From assembly GCA_905183005.1 (NCBI GenBank), contig CAJJDO010000003.1:515573-579572 (forward strand): 64,000 nt of DNA. Direction: 5' to 3'. Position 1 is the first letter of the stretch. Each line of letters begins with the position of its first letter. The notes under the pieces are model-generated. The model saw nothing but the letters and a program-made list of their open reading frames with translations, was not told the origin of the DNA and did no database searches. Below, in pieces: positions 1-11,652 of this stretch. The position numbers and the translations under genes were made by a program. The DNA comes from Paramecium pentaurelia (taxonomy: Eukaryota; Ciliophora; Oligohymenophorea; Peniculida; Parameciidae).

Positions 1-596
1 TAGTTTTCTATACAAAAAATTTGAACTCATGTAATTTAATATTGCTTTTCAAAATTCATAAAAAGATTTGATATTAAATTTTCTTATTAATTCTTTCAAC
101 TAGCCTGACCACCATTTTTAATTATAAAGACCCTTTTTAAAAGCTTTATCCATAAGTTATCTATATAAATACGAATATTTATATATTATTCAAGATTAAA
201 AAAAAATGAAGTATTTTTTTAATATAAGCAATCTGTTAATAATTTTTTTAAATAATTTTTTCAATATTTTGGATTTATAAATTAATAATTCTCTATAATA
301 TAAAATTTAATAAGATTCAATAGTTGAGGATTATGAATTTATAAAATAAAATTTAAAACCTTCAAAGTTTAAAAGACCCACTTATTAAGTTTTGCAACTC
401 ACTTTTATTATTATTTAAGTAAAGAAATATTGTTTCAACTTTGATAATTTAAATAGTGCTTTAAAAATTAAAATATGAATTTATTAATTCTAATAATCTT
501 CTTTGTTTCTACAAATTCAAGATGAAATCATCTACAAGTTTATTTAAATATCAAATTAAAAAAATGAAGATATATTTAGTAACACACAGAAATAAA
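1..596. other. AT-rich intergenic stretch
   Basis: I see no convincing gene here. A 34-codon minus-strand ORF (49-153) has a protein-like stretch with two adjacent Trp, but it has no recognisable partner or upstream extension, so I do not call it a gene. The interval may include the 3' flank of a gene lying left of the window. Confidence 0.4.
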
Positions 597-1367
597 TCAT
601 AATAATGTTTGAACACTTTCTTGGCTCTAGATAGTCCAACCACTTACTTTTCTAATTTATTATATTTATTTTTCAATTTTTTCATTTTAAATTGAATTAG
701 TAAATTTCACTTATTCACATTAATAACTTGTTTTATTTAGTCTCCTTAATGTTGGACTTGCTTTTTCTTTATTAATAATTTAATGATGAGATAAGCAATT
801 TTATATACTCTTATTTTTAGGCTACTATAGATTAATAATTTCTTTAGGTCGAGATTTCTGAATACAAAATTTTCTTTCAATTATATTGTTAACTTATTTC
901 TGATTATCCTAAAAGATTAATTAAGTAGGCAATTAATACTCAATACATGGTATGATTTTTCGAACCCTTGAAGGAGAATTTTACTCAGATTAGATTTCTG
1001 TTTTTTTTTTCAAAGGTTCAATAATTCTATCTATAAAATTATATGAGATAGGTGTAACTTAGGTTGTATTTCGAGTTATTTTATTTAATCTTAATAGTTT
1101 GGATGTAAGAGATTGATTATGATCTTTTGGTTCTAAATTTGAAGATATAAGTATCTATGGTTTTTGATAATCATCCTATTTTTCTTACCCTGTAGTTTTT
1201 ATATATTTAAATTAGCTATTGCTTCTTTCTTTTGATCGTATTACCTCTAAGATTTGACGTATTGTAGTTATTTAGGGTTGATTTAATTTATAAGGTTAAA
1301 AATCTATTAATTTTTATCTTTAGTTGAGAAATTGACGAGCTCTCCTATAATTCTCTTGATAATACAT
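597..1367 (-). CDS. Hypothetical Gln/Lys-rich protein, 256 aa
   Basis: One uninterrupted minus-strand frame runs from ATG (1367) to TGA (597), using TAA/TAG as Gln. The protein starts MYYQENYRRARQFLNQRQKL and is basic and Gln/Asn/Ile-rich, with no signal peptide, membrane segment or catalytic motif that I recognise. No intron is needed. It lies 57 nt below another minus-strand gene and may be a low-complexity structural protein. Existence is well supported by the open frame without TGA in AT-rich DNA; function is unknown. Confidence 0.6.
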
Positions 1368-1424
1368 TAATTAACCAATAATAATTATTATAATAATTAG
1401 TTTTGAACTAAATATAACAAAACA

Positions 1425-1814
1425 TCAATCATGAATACTGAGAGTATAGGCAGAAGCTTTATTATTATTGTAGGAATACAATTCTCTAATTTCAGGTTGA
1501 GATAGATTATTTTCATTTTTTTTTAATGCTTACTTTTAGAATATTTAGGGTAACTTATTTATTTATCTTGGTCTAAAGAAGGCATCTTTAGCTCCAGTTA
1601 ATTTAAACTTTTTCTCATTATTATTAATAAATTAAAGATTATTGTGGTTGTTTCCTAACTTAATCTTTGGTAAAACTAATTTAGGTTAATCTTCTTCAAT
1701 TTATGTGAGTACTCTTCTTCTAGTATTGTTAAATTAAGGTGTTTCCATATCATCAAGAGATATTGTGTTACTGCCTTCATATAAACTTGCAATTTTTGTT
1801 CTTTTTGGAATCAT
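1425..1814 (-). CDS. Hypothetical protein, 129 aa
   Basis: An intronless minus-strand frame starts MIPKRTKIASLYEGSN and ends ...AYTLSIHD before TGA. It is hydrophilic, with Asn/Gln-rich segments and an acidic-basic mix. I see no domain, signal peptide or membrane segment. The AT-rich gap above it (1815-2046) contains no other gene that I can support. Function unknown. Confidence 0.55.
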
Positions 1815-2046
1815 ATTTTGTATATTATATTTTATATTATATATTTATTTCCTAAAATATTGATAGAAATGGATTCCCTATATTTGTATGTAAAAAAATA
1901 GATTATTTAAAATGTTAACTTTTAAGGTTCTTGTGTTTATTAATGAAGAAGGATAGAATCCATATATGTCTTTATTCAAATATTACCAAGATATACTAAA
2001 TCATTTTTTTTAACGATGACAATTAAAATTTTAATTATATAAAAGA

Positions 2047-2549
2047 TCATTTTTTAACATTCATTAATGTTTTATTAGATTTCTTAACTATTTTTTATTC
2101 AACAACAGTTTTTATTTTATTAACTTAATTCTTGAAATTATCAATTTATGAATTTTATAATGTTTTGTTCTACTTTGCCATCTATATCATGGATTATGTT
2201 TATTATATTTGATCATTTTACTGTTAAATTAATTATGAATTTTCTAATTTCAATTAGTTATTCTCCTAATTAACCTTTTCTAAACGAATACGCAATAACT
2301 CTAATTTATAATCAAAACTATCCTTCATATTTTAATGTTAAATCCTAGATATTTCTACTCAAAATTTATTTACTTTAAATCATCTAATTCTTCTTCCAAT
2401 TAATGAATGTTTTCTCTTGAGGATTTAGATCTCATAGTATTATAAGATTAGAATAGTTCTTTTAGCTCAAATTCTAATTTTAGATTTCTCTACTTCAATT
2501 ATTGTAGTTCTGTTAATAATATTGCTTTATCTTAATACATTTAATTCAT
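2047..2549 (-). CDS. Small coiled-coil protein, 157 aa
   Basis: Minus-strand gene starting at ATG 2549, only 23 nt from the divergent start at 2573. One 29-nt GTA...TAG intron near 2346-2374 restores the frame; the spliced length is exactly 158 codons. The protein is rich in Leu, Glu, Lys and Gln with heptad-like spacing (AILLTELQQLKQRNLKLEFE), so most of it should be coiled coil. It could be a cytoskeletal or basal-body component, but nothing identifies it specifically. A further in-frame ATG lies three codons downstream. Confidence 0.55.
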
Positions 2550-2572
2550 TTAATGGAATTAATTAAAATTAA

Positions 2573-4727
2573 ATGAGTATTAAATAACTAGCTACAAATT
2601 TCGATGTTCTATATCGAAGAGTTAGTGATAGAAGTAAAGTGACTGAAATCTTATTGGGATAATTATTTGAGCGCTCTGAAGCAGAAGAAAAGTATCACAA
2701 AGCTCTTGAAAAAATCAGTGGGTAAATGCAAAATAGTGGAGGTGACATTGATGATTTATTAAAGGGAGTTAAAATTGATTTAAATCAAAGAGCACAATAT
2801 TATAAAGTAATAAATCTATGATAAAATAGCAATTTAATTAATCTTATAAACATGATGTTGAACTAGCTATAAATAATCTTAAATAAATCTAATGTCAATT
2901 TAAACCTTTGATTCAAGAAGTCTTGAAAATGGATAAGGAAATAAAAGTTGCTTTGGATAAATATGATCGATAAAAGGATAAAACTTTTAGAGCTTCTAAA
3001 GATTATGAAGAAGCTGCCATTACTTTGGAAGCATAATGTTGGAATAAAGAATGTAATCCTGAGTCTAGATCTAAAGCTTAAGTTAGGTTAAATCAATAAT
3101 TAGTTTTTAAATAAGAGAATGAATCAGCTCTTAGATAAGCTGCTACTATCTATAATAATTTAGTTTAATCTTATAACACTTTATTATAAAATGGAATCTA
3201 ATAATTAATATCTTAACATAATCAAATCTTTTCAATTGCAAAAGTAAATATTTATTAACAATATATATCTAGGATATCGTAATGAAAATTTTAGTCTATG
3301 AAATTTCCAAAACAAGAAATCTATAATATGATAGTGAACAATTTTTTAAAGAAGCTGAGAAATATTTAGATCCTTAGAGTGATCCTCTTGCACCTGGACC
3401 ATCAAGCTAAATTGGAATGACAAAAGAAAATTATCCTAAGGTAGATTCTCAACAAAATTCTTCTTTTTTAAAAACCATTGCAGATTAAATATCCTTAAGT
3501 CATCGTTTGAATATTAAGAGAGAAACTGTTTCATTATAATAATTAGAAGTTGCAGATGAATTTGATTTAATATTAGCAAATTAACAATTTATTGAAGATT
3601 TAAAAGAAGTTTCTATCAACCTCATCAATAAAGTTAATAATAAAAATAAATCTAAAAATAATGAAGATAAATAACCAGCTGGAGTTTAGGCTATGGTTAA
3701 TAGGTATAAAGATTAATATGGAGAATCATAATTAATTAAGATATATAGCTTTATTAAGCATATTATTTAAAGTACTCAAGAATAACAAATTAAAGGATGG
3801 AAAAATATACCATCAATCGAAAATAAGGTCTTAGAAGAATAATTAGAATCTAAGTTTTTTAGAGAACTTGGTTGTATTATTTTAGAATCATTTAGATAAG
3901 CAGGGTAATTTTTTTAATTATTTAGATGTTCTCAAATAAGCTAATTTGGATTCAGAAATATTATCACTTTTACTTAAAAATTATTGGAGATTTCTTAGAG
4001 GGAAGGAGAATTGATATTAGTTAAAAGAATTATTACTATGATTTCGACAATCTATACTATTGATGATAAAGAAAAGAGATTTTTCTTATAGGATAGTTTA
4101 ATATCTATGCCTATATGGAAATAAATTGATTTATGGGAAGGGGTCATATATACTACAATAGAGGCTGAAATAGATAAATCTGCTATGAAGGATTCTGCAC
4201 AATTTACAAAAGAATAAATATTTAAAGATAAAAATGTCATTTATTCTAATTTATTAAGTCTAACTTTAAATATGATTAATTTTAAGTAATAATAAAATTG
4301 ATTAAAAATAGAATTGATAAATAAGAAATTAAGAATGTTTTGAATAAGTATGCAAGAGTTTTTTAGCTTTTTGAATTATAAACTTAAGAGTTATTGAAAT
4401 TTGCTGATAATGATGGTAAAATTGAACCAAATTCAAAAGTAAACTCATTATCAGTTTTATAATCTTTGTATTACTAACCTTAAGCTAATTCTACAATTTA
4501 AGGACCATTAGGCTAAAAAAAAGTAGTAATATTTGATAAGAAAAATCCTCTGTCATCAAATTTAACGGTTCAAAAGACTGGAGGAAATTAAGTTTACTTC
4601 TCATAAGATACTCCTACTCGAGAAACAATATCGCCTCAAATATCCCCATAATAAAATAATTAATAATAACAATAGTAATAATAATAACAATAGCAATAAT
4701 AATAATAACAATAACAATAACAATAAC

Positions 4728-4804
<77 letters not shown>

Positions 4805-5032
4805 GCAACAATTTAACCTTAAATATAATAATAATCTATTTTATAAAAAGTATTTACTCCTTAAAATTCAAACAATCAATAAGTCTAATAAAATATTCCA
4901 ATATAATAATAATAATCTTAATAGATACCTTAATAAGCCCAATAAGTTTAAGATTATGAATAACCAAAAATAAGATATAATTCCCATCCATTAGAAGCTC
5001 CAAAACCTAATAATTAAAAAAAATAAAGTTGA
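2573..5032 (+). CDS. F-BAR/FCH-like protein with polyglutamine tail, 793 aa
   Basis: Four exons (introns of 23, 29 and 26 nt) splice to 794 codons. The N-terminal ~190 residues resemble the FCH/F-BAR membrane-bending fold: a start like VLYRRVSDRSKVTEILLGQL, then ERSEAEEKYHKALEKIS, followed by long helices with Gln/Lys-rich coiled coil. Such proteins dimerise and bind curved membranes, typically linking endocytosis to actin. The middle (~250-560) is helical with no domain I can name. The tail is Pro/Gln-rich and contains 48 consecutive Gln. The family call rests on pattern similarity only; another BAR-type or plain coiled-coil protein is possible. Confidence 0.6.
4661..4804 (+). repeat. Trinucleotide repeat coding for 48 Gln
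   Basis: In the frame of the surrounding gene this is 48 consecutive Gln codons, mostly TAA with interspersed CAA and two TAG. The left part is a CAA/TAG/TAA mixture, while the right ~80 nt is pure TAA. The pure part is expected to be prone to slippage, and the other two frames would give poly-Ile or poly-Asn. Confidence 0.9.
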
Positions 5033-5090
5033 TTTTCTATAACATAACAAAATAATTAAAATACACATTGCATCATATAAATATTATTGA

Positions 5091-6941
5091 TCAATCTAAT
5101 TTTTCTGATTTTCTTAATGCTAAAAGTGCATAATTTCCAACAACAACTAATGGTACGCTTAAGATTCCTAATACTGTGATTGTTTCAATCAAATTTAATT
5201 TAATCCAAAATAGTATTAACACAAAAAATAAAACTAAAATAAGAGTTAAAAACAGATAAACAATGGTTGAATTATCTTTTGGTAATCTTTCAAAGCTTAA
5301 GTTCAAATTTGAAAGGAGTTTGAGGAAAAATAGAAATGCAATTACAATAACAACAACAAAGAATGAAACAAACTAGATTAAAATAAGATATTTACAAGGA
5401 ATGGAACTTCAGGTTATTCTTGATTGAATTAATGTACAATTTCTTAGGGCAATTTGTAGTAGCTGTCATTTTAGAAAGTTGTTTAAGCTTAAAATTTAGT
5501 ATCTATTTTTAGGAAACTCCATCTTTTAGGTATAACGTTTGAATCGGCTAGAAGTAATTCCACCTAATAGATTGCATTGAGTGGTGTAATATGATCAGGG
5601 TCCCCAAAATCAATAATACCATAATAGATGTTTCTTTTTGTATCATACTCAGCAAACACTTATGTAGAAGCAGAAGGATATTAAGGATGATTTAATCTAA
5701 TGGCAACTTATGATTTAATTTAATTTTTAGTCTACTTAAATAAAATAATTACTTTAATAATGATATGAAGGAAGCTCTTTTCATTTGCTTTAAGAATTAC
5801 AGGATAAAGCTCTCCGCTTTCAACACTATGATGGAAGTTTGGTTTTGAAGTTTTGGAATCAACAATATCAAACATGACTTCTTCAATCTCAACTTCTTGG
5901 AATACTTTGATTGTGTATTTTAGCTTAAATCTTAGATTGGTAATCTTACAACATAATTAGAGAAATGCAATTCAAAAGGAAGTAAACCAGCTTATTAAAT
6001 TTCAAAATAACCACTAAAATCTTTAGATTTAATTGGTGTATAGATTAAATGTTCTTATTAATTATTGATTATAGCATAAACTTCTGTAGGTTAAACCTTT
6101 TCCCCTTTAAAGTTGACAAATTTCACATTAATTTATGTTTTCATCTTGTTAATTTAGTAATAGTCTTAGAAAATGGGATATATGATTGTATTAACTTAAT
6201 TCAATTAAAATAATTTAGTAATCCAATATTATTCGTCAATAGATCCCAAGACTAAAGTTCTTTAGTAAAGAAAATTGATAATTGTTTATTGATAGATCTA
6301 ATTTCGGAGAATATCCTATAGTTTTGGATGAATATTGGTTATGTTCAAAGTAAAAAATGAGAACAATATTTACGCAGTTACTGCAGCTGTATTATCTCTA
6401 TCTAAAATTGCTGTGACTCCGTCATATATTTCTTAGAAATTAAAGAGGGCTTCTTAGATTCCTTCATGAACATTTTTGCCATTGCAAATGGTGGCAAGGT
6501 GATATACTTGAGCTGCAGTTTTATAAGAGTCATCTTATTTTTTAAGCGAAGGTTTTGCTGCACCTCCTACTGTAATAAATTATTCCAATTTGGGACATAA
6601 CCCATTTAAAAGTGAATTATAGTAGATTGATTCGAAATCATCTTAATCCATTTTTGGGTAGTCAATATTAAGGTCTGCCTGACATTCTTCCAAAAATGAT
6701 GATGCAAGTTTTGCATAATATGCATCTTGAGTTGTTGTTAAAGTGTATTCTTTTAACCAAGTACAAACCTTATTAGAATAAATTTATATACTTAATCTTG
6801 ATCCACGTCAACTGACAAATCAGAAGCTATTGACAATTAATATGCTAATTTTTTGAGGGAATCTGGTTTGGCCACAAATAGATTTTACTTGTATTTAGGA
6901 AATGCAAAAACTGTGGTGAATAGGAGTATTGCTATGATCAT
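5091..6941 (-). CDS. RPN2: Ribophorin II-like oligosaccharyltransferase subunit
   Basis: The predicted protein begins MIIAILLFTTVFAFPKYKQN, a signal peptide, as expected for an ER luminal/membrane protein. The C-terminus (5091-5306) has two or three membrane segments and ends in LIETITVLGILSVPLVVVGN followed by a short basic tail. This resembles the end of ribophorin II/Swp1, which scaffolds the N-glycosylation complex in the ER. Several tiny introns are needed, including one at 6769-6791 with an AAG 3' end. The luminal part is divergent, so I rely on the signal peptide, topology and C-terminal motif. The start is the only ATG before the signal peptide. Confidence 0.65.
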
Positions 6942-7283
6942 TAATTAAATTTATATGGAATCTATTATAATAATAATAAAATGAAATCCTTCAATATTTA
7001 CAATATTTTTTTGTTATTATATGTGTATTTTCAGTCTCTTTTTATAGATAATTGATGGATAAGATTTCAGTGTTAATTTACATTAATTTTCATGTATATA
7101 ATTATTAATTTCAAGACCCTTCTTTTATCTAAAACAAACTATGATTTTAAGTAAACACAATAACTAATAGTAGTTATGAATAAAATTTGTAAATTAATAG
7201 AATATAAAATTATCATTCCAATTATTATTATAAGTCAGCTCTCTTCTTTCTTATTCTCCTCTCCTTTCATAATCATTGTGATT

Positions 7284-7985
7284 TCAATTCATCAGGTTAA
7301 TTTTTGGATTAGATTTAGGCATCTTCTATAACTTTTCTAATTCTTCTTGAACATTATAAGGAGCATAAGGATAGGATAAAATTTTATTAATTCTTATTTC
7401 CATTTCAAAAATAGATGGTATATATAATCATTTGACTTTCTTATTTTTTTATGCTAATAATAAAATTAATAGCTCAAAGGTTATTCTTCTTAATTTGTAA
7501 AATTTTAATGATTTTCCAAAATATCTTTGTCATCCAGTTTCCTTCATTTTATTCTAATGCTATATATAATATTATAATTATGTTTATCATCTTTATTTGA
7601 TTAGAATATCTCAAGTTTTAGATCAGCCTCTTTCATTTAATTAAGTTCTCCTTCTTTTATAGAAGGATCTATATAAAATAAGATTCTCCATTAAATTAAA
7701 ATATTTGGAGGTAAATGAACCCAATCATCCAAAATAGATAGTACTGCTGATTCAGGCATCTTGAAATACTATAGATGATAAGATCTGTTATGTTTGATGA
7801 AATGGCTCAAATCTTCAAAATCAGAAAAATTTAGATTATTTTGGATTGTGTACTTTATGCTTTATATTAAATTTTCTCTTTCATTGAGTAAAACAGTTCG
7901 CAAAAATGATAATAGAGCTTTTTACCTTTGTAATTAGAATCAAATATATTTTTAATTGAATATCTATTATCCCAATCTGAATGAT
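7284..7985 (-). pseudogene. Broken minus-strand gene
   Basis: Protein-like stretches occur in successive frames: SDWDNRYSIKNIF (near 7970), then LLSFLRTVLLNERENLIQ and KMPESAVLSILDDWVHLPPN (near 7760-7900), then MEIRINKILSYPYAPYNVQ (7403 downward). They cannot be joined by any credible GTA...TAG intron, and an in-frame TGA follows the second block (near 7510). One break coincides with an A5 run (T-run 7919-7923 on the + strand) where one more A would restore the frame. No ATG precedes the first block, which abuts the divergent proteasome gene. It looks like a decaying duplicate gene. Family not recognised. Confidence 0.45.
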
Positions 7986-8008
7986 AATTAAATTTAAATA
8001 ATATAAAA

Positions 8009-8940
8009 ATGTAATACTTTGACAATTATTTGCAATCCAAAGGTGGATATGACTATACAAATGCCAAGAGGTACAGAATTGATTAATTGAAATCTAAGAA
8101 ATGAATTGATGAAAGCTTAAGGATTTAAAGAAATGCCATTTACAAAAACTGGAACAACAATAGTTGGTGTCTTATTTGATGGGGGAGTAGTGATGGCAGC
8201 AGATACAAGAGCAACAGCTGGATCAATAGTAGCAGATAAAAATTGTGAGAAATTGCATACCTTAGCTCCAAATATCTGGGCTGCAGGAGCAGGTACTGCT
8301 GCAGATTTACATCATTAATGTGCTCATTTTAATGCTAAACTTAAACTTTAGAGACTCAATCTAAATAGATAAAGTAGAGTCAATGAAGTGATTACTAAAT
8401 TAACATCAAAACTCTTTCCTTATAGAGGTCAAATTGGTGTTGCTCTTATTATTGGCGGAGTGGATTGTAATGGACCACAATTGGCCTCTGTCTCTCCTCA
8501 TGGAAAGTAAATGATTATTATTAATTTATTAGTTATGTTTATCATCCATTTTAATCAATGGGTAGTGGATCTCTTGCAGCTCTAGGAATTCTTGAAGCCA
8601 AATTTTAAGATGGTCTTACAAAATAATAAGCTATTGATCTTGCTATCGAAGCAATTGAGGCTGGTATTTTCCATGATATGGGGTAATTTATGATTATAAT
8701 ATTTTAGATCAGGTAGCAATGTTGATGTAGTTGCAATTACAAAAGAAGGTGTTGATTATAGAAGAAATATCAGATAATATAATGCCAAATCCCATTAGAA
8801 ATAAATACCATATCCATTCCCTATCAATAATACACGTAAAATAGATTATTAGATGTTTAGCTGCTTTGAGGAAATATGAATTTAATTTTGAGAAACAAGA
8901 ACTTACTGAAGTTGGATAAGAAATGGAGATAGTTGAGTGA
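8009..8940 (+). CDS. PSMB7: 20S proteasome subunit beta-2 (trypsin-like site), 275 aa
   Basis: Five exons (introns of 28, 26, 25 and 25 nt) give 276 codons. The propeptide MQYFDNYLQSKGGY...KRNELMKAQGFKEM is followed by KTGTTIVGV, so the catalytic Thr1 is present after autocleavage. ADTR (Asp17), VADKNC (Lys33), GAGTAAD and MGSGSLAALGILEAKF are all conserved, as is GSGSNVDVVAI. It is a catalytic subunit of the proteasome core in nucleus and cytosol. The start at 8009 is chosen because it gives the beta-2 FDN...RN propeptide signature. That requires the first intron (8071-8098) to end in AAG. Full length and apparently active. Confidence 0.95.
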
Positions 8941-9011
8941 TATATTTAAATATAATATTATATTCATATGTATATCACTTAAATACTTATTTAATTGAAA
9001 TTATTTAATTA

Positions 9012-9832
9012 ATGGATAAACAAGATTATTATCAAGTCTTGGGAGTTGAGAAAAATGCTACAACAGAGGAGATTAAGAGTGCTTACAGAAAGTTAGCTTT
9101 GGTAGACATTATTATAGTTATATATGTAGAAATGGCATCCAGATAAGAACCCTGATAATTAAGAGACAGCCAAAAAATAGTTTTAATTGATTTTACAAGC
9201 TTATACAGGTTAGATTTTCAATTTATATTAATAGTTCTTTGTGATAATCAGAAAAGAGCAAACTATGACAAATTTGGAACAGCAGATGGTGAAGACCAAA
9301 TGAATTTTGATTTTGATGATTTTTTTGCTCAAGATTTTGAGTCTATGATGAACTTTATGATGGGTGATGCTTTTATGAAGATGTTTACTAATATTGGTAG
9401 ACCAGGAAGAGGCAAACATAAATTTAAAATACCAACTTCTTTTGTTTTCAAATAAGCTTAACCATAAAAGAAGCCAGAAAAAAAAAAAGAAGAAGAAGAT
9501 GAATGGGAAACTGAAGAAGAAGTTGACGAAGATGATGATTGGAAAGATGTAGATGATGATGATGAAGATGATAAGAATGATAATGATGATGAATTCTAAT
9601 CAGATAGTGATGATGATCTTACATAAACTGAAAATTTATTTATGATGCCTATGTTTATAGAAGATAGCATTAAGGATACTGATAGTAATATATTCTTTTT
9701 ATATTCTAAGGTAATAAGTTCAAATGTAAATTTGATGGTTAGATATTGAAAGAATAAACCTTAGTGTAGCATTTTGAAAAGAACCATAAAAAAGAATTTG
9801 CTGTATGGAGTAAAAAAAAGCATTTTAAATGA
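9012..9832 (+). CDS. J-domain co-chaperone with acidic tail, 246 aa
   Basis: Residues 1-~70 are a canonical J domain: DYYQVLGVEKNATTEEIKSA, then the HPD tripeptide in KWHPDKNP, with the QKR-like helix IV (NQKRANYDKFG). It should stimulate an Hsp70 ATPase. A Phe/Asp/Met-rich linker follows, then a long Asp/Glu stretch, then KFKCKFDGQILKEQTLVQHF, which resembles a degenerate C2H2 finger with only one Cys. Three introns (28, 26, 26 nt); the last (9685-9710) ends in AAG. The next ORF begins 25 nt after the stop, and an alternative splice could fuse the two (see findings). Confidence 0.85.
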
Positions 9833-9857
9833 TTAATTAATTACATTATTTTTAGAT

Positions 9858-11166
9858 ATGAAAAATAGATTCCTACAACTTAAATAAAAACTTAATAATT
9901 GGAAGTGGATTGAATGCCAAGTAACTCTTCACTCTCAAACAAATTAATAAGAATCATATCGTCTTCTTGAAACCAACTATAAAATTATGTAAGATTGTAC
10001 AGTTGTTGAAGAATAACTATAATTCAATATACAAATGTAGAAATCTTTCAATTTCTCTAAAAGAATAGGATGGAATTGGCACAAAAGTTGGAAACTTCCA
10101 GAAATCACTGTTAAACCCATTCTAAATAGCTATAAATTATATACAAAAGGTCTCAGATGTAGATTGATTTGTGGCTATGTTGAGGATGTATCTACAATTA
10201 GATAAGTTGAACTTGAAGGAAATATAGAAAAATTATATAATGATGACATCTAAGGCTTTTAATTTGAAAATATAAAGTTTAGTTCAACTTCATATAAACT
10301 GGAGGTTTTTACTTATCCATATTTATAGGGTGTCCATTTTCATGTCATTATTGAGATCTATAGAAGAGATGATATCTTTGAAAGTGAACTAACTATTAAA
10401 TCAGTCATCTCTCCTCCAATTTTTGTTGATTCAAGGAAAGCTGCCAGAAATACTAAGAGATTTGACTATTAGAAAATTATGTCCCTCATCTAACCTTTTC
10501 ATCCATTCTCCCTTAAGAAATAACTTATAGTTAGATCTGATAAATCTAAAATATTAAAAATAGAGGATACTCTTGAAGGACTTAATAATTATTTGATGGC
10601 ATAGAATATTAGGAATAAGTGTAGACATCCCTACTTTTTAGCATTAAAATTTAGATCAGTCTTTGATCTTTACTATAATTCTAATTAATATTCTACTCTA
10701 ATGAATTTGGAATAATTACTTGTTAAGATTTAATAATGTTTAGTTGATAGTTTAAATTCACATTAGAATTAATAAGTAATATTGTTAAGAATGAAATATA
10801 CAAATTATAGTGAACTTGATATAGGATTTTTTAGTAATAATTTGAATCAATTATAAAATAATGTTATTCAAGTTGTTGCTAGTTCTTAAATTGATAAAAA
10901 TTGGGTTAAAATAAATACAAATGATTTGAATAATATTTATTCAGAAAAGTATTCAATATTTCCAAGAGTTTCAACTTCAGATTAGATGTAAATGAAATAA
11001 TATTTTGATATTTCATCTGATGAAAGTGACTCAGAAGTTTGTTGTTAAAATGATGTAATTTTAATAATTATAATGATAGGAATAAATTGAATAAGGAAAG
11101 TAATAAAATCTATAGGAATTTTATGAAACAAAAATCGAAATTCAAAAAAAGAAAGTCTGTTTATGA
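9858..11166 (+). CDS. Unknown 427-aa protein, possible C-terminal part of the J protein
   Basis: Two exons with one 25-nt intron (11055-11079) give 428 codons. The product is rich in Tyr, Phe and Gln, with no signal peptide or clear membrane segment. A motif ESELTIKSVISPPIFVDSRK with basic residues after it vaguely recalls beta-sandwich DNA-binding folds, but I would not assign one. The only nearby ATG is at 9858, immediately after a TTTTTAG that looks like an intron end. A 46-nt intron 9810-9855 would join it in frame to the upstream J-domain gene. Confidence 0.6.
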
Positions 11167-11652
11167 ATTAACATACAATATCATTTTTTACAATTATTTC
11201 TTAAGTTCTTATTTAATTTTTATGATCATATATATGAATAGATTCAGAATAACTAAACCTTAATCTAACTTAGATTTAATTATAATTTGAAACTGTTATT
11301 TACTTTATCATATTATTGTGAATTATTGTTAATTTATTATAAATTTCGATTTGCTATGAATTCAATCCATTTGTTTATTTGAGAAGTAATTCTTCAAGGA
11401 AATTATACTCTAATAACATCAATAGATTTAGAATGTGTTACTTTATATTATTTGATCATCGTTTAAGAATTTATGTTACCTGATATAATTTCAGAAATGA
11501 TATAAATATTCAGTATCAAAAATTCTATGATATTGAATTCAATTCATTTTAATTGGATATATAAAATATTTATTTCCTATATATTCTATTTGTATCTTTG
11601 TTTTAATGAAATATCATAATTGTAATATAAAAAATTAAGTAATTATTATTCC
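11167..11652. other. Intergenic, no gene seen
   Basis: AT-rich DNA between the 3' end of one + gene and the start of the next. I find no ORF with protein-like composition, no tRNA-like fold and no obvious repeat. It should hold the terminator of the upstream gene and the promoter of the kinase gene. Confidence 0.5.

Noticed and set aside
4614..4811. Minus-strand poly-Ile ORF over the trinucleotide tract
   Set aside because: It is the antisense reading of the Gln repeat; poly-Ile/Val with no other content, and the + frame is part of a long gene with consistent introns.
8035..8111. Alternative starts for the proteasome gene (ATG 8050 or 8109)
   Set aside because: The 8050 frame hits TGA, and 8109 discards the FDN...RN propeptide signature that the spliced 8009 start recovers.
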